NCBI RefSeq assembly: GCF_030250645.1
Contig: NZ_JASSVS010000012.1
Location: 99,215-163,214 of the forward strand
Origin: Marinobacter azerbaijanicus
GTDB taxonomy: Bacteria > Pseudomonadota > Gammaproteobacteria > Pseudomonadales > Oleiphilaceae
Direction: 5' to 3'
Length of the DNA: 64,000 nt
The notes under the pieces were generated by a model. It ran no database searches and was not told the origin of the DNA. It worked only from the letters and a program-made list of their open reading frames with translations. A program made the translations under genes and the position numbers. Shown here piece by piece: positions 60,444 to 64,000 of the stretch (positions are counted from its first letter, which is position 1; the number at the start of each line of letters is the position of its first letter).

Positions 60444-62150
60444 ATGCCTCCCCACCGAGCGGTTTTGTGTTTTTTCTTTTTGTGGATAGCCGGTATTTCA
60501 GCCCAGGCATCGCCGGTGGCCCTGGACCTTAGTCAGCAAGGAGGCCAGTTAACAGATTTCACGGTCGAGTATTTCATCGACGATTTCCAGTCGCTGGATT
60601 ATGAGGCGATTCACAAGCAAGCCTTTCGGGAAACCACCAGCACCACAACACTTGGCACACGGGCGACGGTGACCTGGTACCGGGTGGCACTGCACAACCC
60701 GGGCGCTGAATCCAGGTCGCTTTTTCTGCACTTGCCCAAGGCCTATCACGTGCGTTCGATCGATGTCTTTGAGGAACGCGCTGACAATCTTGTCGATCAG
60801 GCATCCGTTGATCTTAATGATGCAAGTGACCATCCACTGATGTATCGGGGTACGGTGGTCTACCCATTTACGGTACCGTCGGGGGAAACCACGTCTCTAT
60901 ATGTCCGCAGTCATGTGTATTCCCATCAATGGTTTTCGTTGAAGATCTACGACGATGAACAGTCTCGGAAAGCGCTGGTCGGCGGCCACCTGGACATCGC
61001 GCTTCTGGTCGGAATGATGTTGGCACTGGTGTTCTACAACGGCCTGCTTTACTTCGCCACCAGCAAGAAAGAGAACATTTTCTATTCGCTGTATCTGATT
61101 TCTGGGCTGGTATGGATCGCGCTTTCCTACGGGCTGATTGCCAAAGCCTTCAATGCCTATGGCGATGCCGTTTTTGTGCTCAACCTGTCGCTGATCACCA
61201 TGCCGATCTTCCTGATACTGTTTATGATGGCGATATTCGAGACGCGGAAGTTCTACCCTACGGAACACCGGATTCTGCAAGGGATGCTGGCTTTACTGGT
61301 GGTCACGTTTTCATACGGCCTGTTCGATATTGCAATGGCCTTGAAGCCTGCGAGCAGTCTTGCAGCGCTGATGATGGTGGTGACCTTTTCAGTAAGCATC
61401 TCCCTGTTTCGCAAGGGGCATCCTCTGGTGAAGTTCTTTCTTGTCGGCCATACCTTCTTCGTGGTGTTCAACGGGTTTGCGGTGATCTACTACAAAGGAT
61501 TGATCGAGCCCAGTTATATCAACAGTCACGGTGTCGGGATTGGTATCGTACTGGAGGCGCTAACGCTCGCGTTCATCATCTCTTACCGAATAAAAGTGCT
61601 GGAAGATATCCGCTCTAGGCAGGGTGAGCTCAAACGGCAGGCGGCCACCGATCCACTTACCCGGCTCTATAACCGACGGCATTTTATGACAGAGGGTGAG
61701 TATATGGTTGAGCAGGCGAGGGCAGCCGGGCAATCGCTCTCAGTTATTGCTCTCGATATTGACCATTTCAAAGCGGTAAACGACACCCACGGCCATAATA
61801 TCGGTGATCTGGTGTTGATGAATATGGCAGACATTTTCCGGCAGTTCAGCCGGGACCAGGATCTGGTCGCCCGATTTGGCGGTGAAGAGTTTGTTATTCT
61901 TCTGCCCGGTGCGGATTATGCAGAGGCCCGGGGCTACGCCGAACGTATTCGTAAGGCCGTTCAAGCACAGTCCGTTGAAGGTGTCGATGGGAGTGGTGTG
62001 CGGGTTACGGTCAGCCTGGGGCTTACAGAAGTGAATGCCGCCATGGAGTCAGTGGAGAGCGCCGTCAACCGGGCCGACAAGGCATTATATGAAGCCAAGG
62101 CCTCGGGCCGAAATTGTGTTTGTTATTTTGAGGCGGTTGCCTGTGGTTGA
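60444..62150 (+). CDS. 7TM-DISM diguanylate cyclase (GGDEF)
   Basis: 568 residues. Signal sequence about 1-20, periplasmic DISM sensory domain (about 25-165) with WYRVALHNPGAESRSLFLHL, and seven spans (about 175-375). The cytoplasmic GGDEF domain starts near DPLTRLYNRRHF and has GGEEF at 479-483. The inhibitory I-site RxxD (RDQD, R470-D473) lies five residues upstream. Intact motifs suggest active synthesis of cyclic di-GMP with feedback inhibition. The sensory ligand is unknown; 7TMR-DISM domains often bind carbohydrates. Shine-Dalgarno AAGGA lies in the loop of a small GGTGT/ACACC hairpin. Confidence 0.93.
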   Translation: MPPHRAVLCFFFLWIAGISAQASPVALDLSQQGGQLTDFTVEYFIDDFQSLDYEAIHKQAFRETTSTTTLGTRATVTWYRVALHNPGAESRSLFLHLPKAYHVRSIDVFEERADNLVDQASVDLNDASDHPLMYRGTVVYPFTVPSGETTSLYVRSHVYSHQWFSLKIYDDEQSRKALVGGHLDIALLVGMMLALVFYNGLLYFATSKKENIFYSLYLISGLVWIALSYGLIAKAFNAYGDAVFVLNLSLITMPIFLILFMMAIFETRKFYPTEHRILQGMLALLVVTFSYGLFDIAMALKPASSLAALMMVVTFSVSISLFRKGHPLVKFFLVGHTFFVVFNGFAVIYYKGLIEPSYINSHGVGIGIVLEALTLAFIISYRIKVLEDIRSRQGELKRQAATDPLTRLYNRRHFMTEGEYMVEQARAAGQSLSVIALDIDHFKAVNDTHGHNIGDLVLMNMADIFRQFSRDQDLVARFGGEEFVILLPGADYAEARGYAERIRKAVQAQSVEGVDGSGVRVTVSLGLTEVNAAMESVESAVNRADKALYEAKASGRNCVCYFEAVACG

Positions 62151-62258
62151 GTTTGGGCGGAACCCTGCTTCGGCCATTGGTTTTGCTCGGATAAGGCACC
62201 TGCAAAAGCTGTGGGTTGCTGGCTTGTAAACTCTGAGATGTCTAGAGATCCGAAACTT

Positions 62259-63875
62259 TCAACAATCAGCAGAGGTTCGAAACCGGGCTGTAAGGCCCCT
62301 CATTGAAAGCGCTTCCTGTTTCAATGCCGCGCTGACCTCCCTGCTGCCAGCGACACTCTGGGCCAGCGTTGCCGCGTGGGCGTCAAGCGCGGAGGACCGG
62401 TGGCCAACCCGGTCGATTTCCTCACGTTGAAGCCTCAGTGCATCATTGATGGTGGCGCTGCGAAGCTCCAGATCCGAAAACCGATGGTTCATGGAGATCA
62501 GGTGGGCCTTCAGTTCCTCCAGCGTCTGGCGATTACCGAGTCCGGCGTCTTTCATCTCTGAAATTTGATGCTCAACGCCCTCAACGACTTCAACCAGATT
62601 CCCTACCCACTGGCGGATTTCTCCGGTGGAATCGGCAGTGCGCTTTGACAGCGTGCGGACTTCATCAGCAACAACCGCAAACCCGCGCCCGTGTTCGCCC
62701 GCTCTTGCTGCCTCTATCGCAGCATTCAGGGCCAGCAGATTCGTCTGCTCCGCTATGTCCGTAATCACGTCAATAACCTTTTCGATCTTGAGCGTTGATT
62801 CCGTCAGCTCGTGTATGGACCCGGATACCCGAGCAATGACTTCCACCGTGTGCTCCGCCGCGGTTTCACTCTTTCTCAGACCGGACTGAATATCCGCGTT
62901 TGCACTGACTGCTTCCTGGATGGTCTCCCTGGACCCGCCGGTGGATGCCTCGATCGCGGAGGCCTGATCGGCAATTGCCTTCATTGAGTCAGTCACATCC
63001 TGAATCTGGCGATGGGTAGTTTGGGAGGCGGACTCCAGCTCTTCGGCCTGGGAATCAAGACGCGCCGATCTATCATTGACGCTTTGTGACGCCACCCGGA
63101 TATCGCCGATGAACGCCTCAAACCGGCCCACCAGGCTAACCAGGGCGGCAGCAACCCCCGCCACTTCATCCGAACCGGTCAGTTTCGGGGTATTGGCGAG
63201 GTCCGAACACTCATCCATCAGGCGAAGATCCTGTTCGATACGCTGCAGCCGGATGATCACGAGTTTTCTCAGCCATAGGGCCATCAGCACAATGCCCAGC
63301 AGAAAGACGATGAAGCCGGTGATCAGAGACACCTGCTGACTGCCGAGATACTCCAGCAGTTCGCTGGATTCCTGACCAATCCGGGCACGACTGGTCACCT
63401 CCCGCGCACTGATGCTCTCAAGCATTGGCGACAAGGCAGGAAAGAGCTGAAAATCCACCGTTTTACCTGCCTGATAGTAGCTTTTCTCGCGGATTCCCTT
63501 CCCCAGTTTTTCAAGGTACAAACCTACAGGCTCATAAACACTCTCATGTTCCTCGGCCCACTGGCTCAATTGCGCATTCTGTTTAACAGCGCTCCACTTG
63601 GCGGGAATCGACTCTGATAGTGCGGCGAATTCCTCCTCGATTTCATCCCAAAGCAACAACTGGCCCTTGATCTTGAAGGAAAGATCCTGCAAATGGCGCA
63701 GATCCTGTTCCAGATCGTTCAGCAACCAGGATTCTGTCAGGCGGTTCTGTATCAGTTGTTCTGCGGCGTCTTCCGCCTTGATGATGATTGACCAGGACAA
63801 CAGGGCAACAGCCGAGAGCGCAAAGACCGAAAGAAATAAAAAGAAGAGAATCCTACTGCGAACCGTTCTGAGCAT
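62259..63875 (-). CDS. Methyl-accepting chemotaxis protein
   Basis: 538 residues if translation begins at ATG 63875 (MLRTVRSRILFFLFLSVFAL); longer starts at 63914 or 63926 are possible but less signal-like. A first span is followed by a helical periplasmic sensor (about 30-195), a second span near 200-220, and HAMP. The signalling domain carries the hairpin tip EQTNLLALNAAIEAARAGEH and GRGFAVVADEVRTLSKRT. It relays a chemical signal to CheA/CheW; the ligand is not known. Convergent with the cyclase gene. Confidence 0.92.
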   Translation of the reverse strand: MLRTVRSRILFFLFLSVFALSAVALLSWSIIIKAEDAAEQLIQNRLTESWLLNDLEQDLRHLQDLSFKIKGQLLLWDEIEEEFAALSESIPAKWSAVKQNAQLSQWAEEHESVYEPVGLYLEKLGKGIREKSYYQAGKTVDFQLFPALSPMLESISAREVTSRARIGQESSELLEYLGSQQVSLITGFIVFLLGIVLMALWLRKLVIIRLQRIEQDLRLMDECSDLANTPKLTGSDEVAGVAAALVSLVGRFEAFIGDIRVASQSVNDRSARLDSQAEELESASQTTHRQIQDVTDSMKAIADQASAIEASTGGSRETIQEAVSANADIQSGLRKSETAAEHTVEVIARVSGSIHELTESTLKIEKVIDVITDIAEQTNLLALNAAIEAARAGEHGRGFAVVADEVRTLSKRTADSTGEIRQWVGNLVEVVEGVEHQISEMKDAGLGNRQTLEELKAHLISMNHRFSDLELRSATINDALRLQREEIDRVGHRSSALDAHAATLAQSVAGSREVSAALKQEALSMRGLTARFRTSADC

Positions 63876-63937
63876 AGTGCCCCCATCATCGAATGAGGAC
63901 CCGATAGTGAACATCGATTGTGACAACCAGATGCATA

Positions 63938-63980
63938 TTCCGGCGAACGTGAACGCCCATTCTGGCTGAACGTGAACACC
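63938..63980. repeat. Two tandem copies of an about 22-bp unit (ATTC-GG-GAACGTGAAC-CC)
   Basis: GAACGTGAACGCC (63945-63957) and GAACGTGAACACC (63968-63980) lie 23 bp apart, each preceded by ATTC and GGC. This looks like the repeated terminal sequences of IS21-type elements, so an IS end may start at the window border. No transposase is visible inside the window. Confidence 0.4.
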
Positions 63981-64000
63981 TTTTTTCTTAACGCATCACC

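Overview
The window looks like a chromosomal segment of a marine, metabolically versatile gammaproteobacterium. A Marinobacter-like host is my best guess, based on the assimilatory CysJI, the many TAXI/TRAP transporters, the 7TM-GGDEF and MCP proteins and the general gene style. No rRNA, tRNA or housekeeping marker is present, so the assignment is an inference.

Region 1 (1-38.8 kb) is a long catabolic island of moderate GC. It holds three TAXI-type binding proteins, each with a fused 'DctQM' TRAP permease. Pair 1 (minus strand, 0.2-3.3 kb) leads into a Rieske ring-hydroxylating oxygenase cut by the left edge, and diverges from a 4,5-dihydroxyphthalate-decarboxylase-like gene. Pair 2 (5.1-12.6 kb) encloses a CoA/aldol-type enzyme set: DRE-TIM carboxyltransferase-like, hydroxycinnamoyl-CoA hydratase-lyase-like, dienelactone hydrolase-like and NAD-dependent epimerase. 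Pair 3 (26.2-29.3 kb) runs by overlapping genes into a second transporter type, TctAB, with TctC downstream. A EutA-like reactivase without any ammonia-lyase gene and a bicupin protein sit between TctAB and TctC. From a shared 524-bp divergent promoter region, a minus-strand operon (22.4 to about 12.7 kb: ThDP enzyme, aldehyde dehydrogenase, complete NitT/TauT-type ABC importer, cysteine hydrolase, ketopantoate-reductase-like, MFS exporter) faces the plus-strand SDR, aldehyde dehydrogenase, TauD-type dioxygenase and TAXI/TRAP/Tct genes. MFS, HAD phosphatase, IclR regulator and NUDIX genes close the region.

Region 2 (38.8-46 kb) is mobile-element debris around a GC-rich efflux operon. A decayed Tn3-family element (38971-40256) keeps both 38-bp inverted repeats and contains a deleted RHH/ParE toxin-antitoxin pair, a head-GIN (DUF2807-like) fragment and the 3' end of tnpA. 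It is followed by a HlyD adaptor, an RbbA-like ABC fusion and an ABC-2 permease, then by an IS1182-like transposase fragment and the 3' end of a group II intron.

Region 3 (46-64 kb) is higher in GC: cysJ-cysI, a 1-Cys peroxiredoxin, an aldo/keto reductase-SDR pair, an orphan winged-helix domain, and a Tat-exported molybdenum hydroxylase (IorAB type) with a dihaem cytochrome c and xdhC. It continues with a broken mocA-like gene and an N-terminally truncated MscK-type channel that abuts a second IS1182-like fragment. The second fragment overlaps the first by an exact 39 bp. A LigB-type dioxygenase, a diguanylate cyclase and a chemotaxis receptor end the window.

The most distinctive content is the EutA-like/bicupin/Tct/TRAP operon with no ammonia-lyase, and the recombination scars. 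No CRISPR array or obvious defence island was seen.
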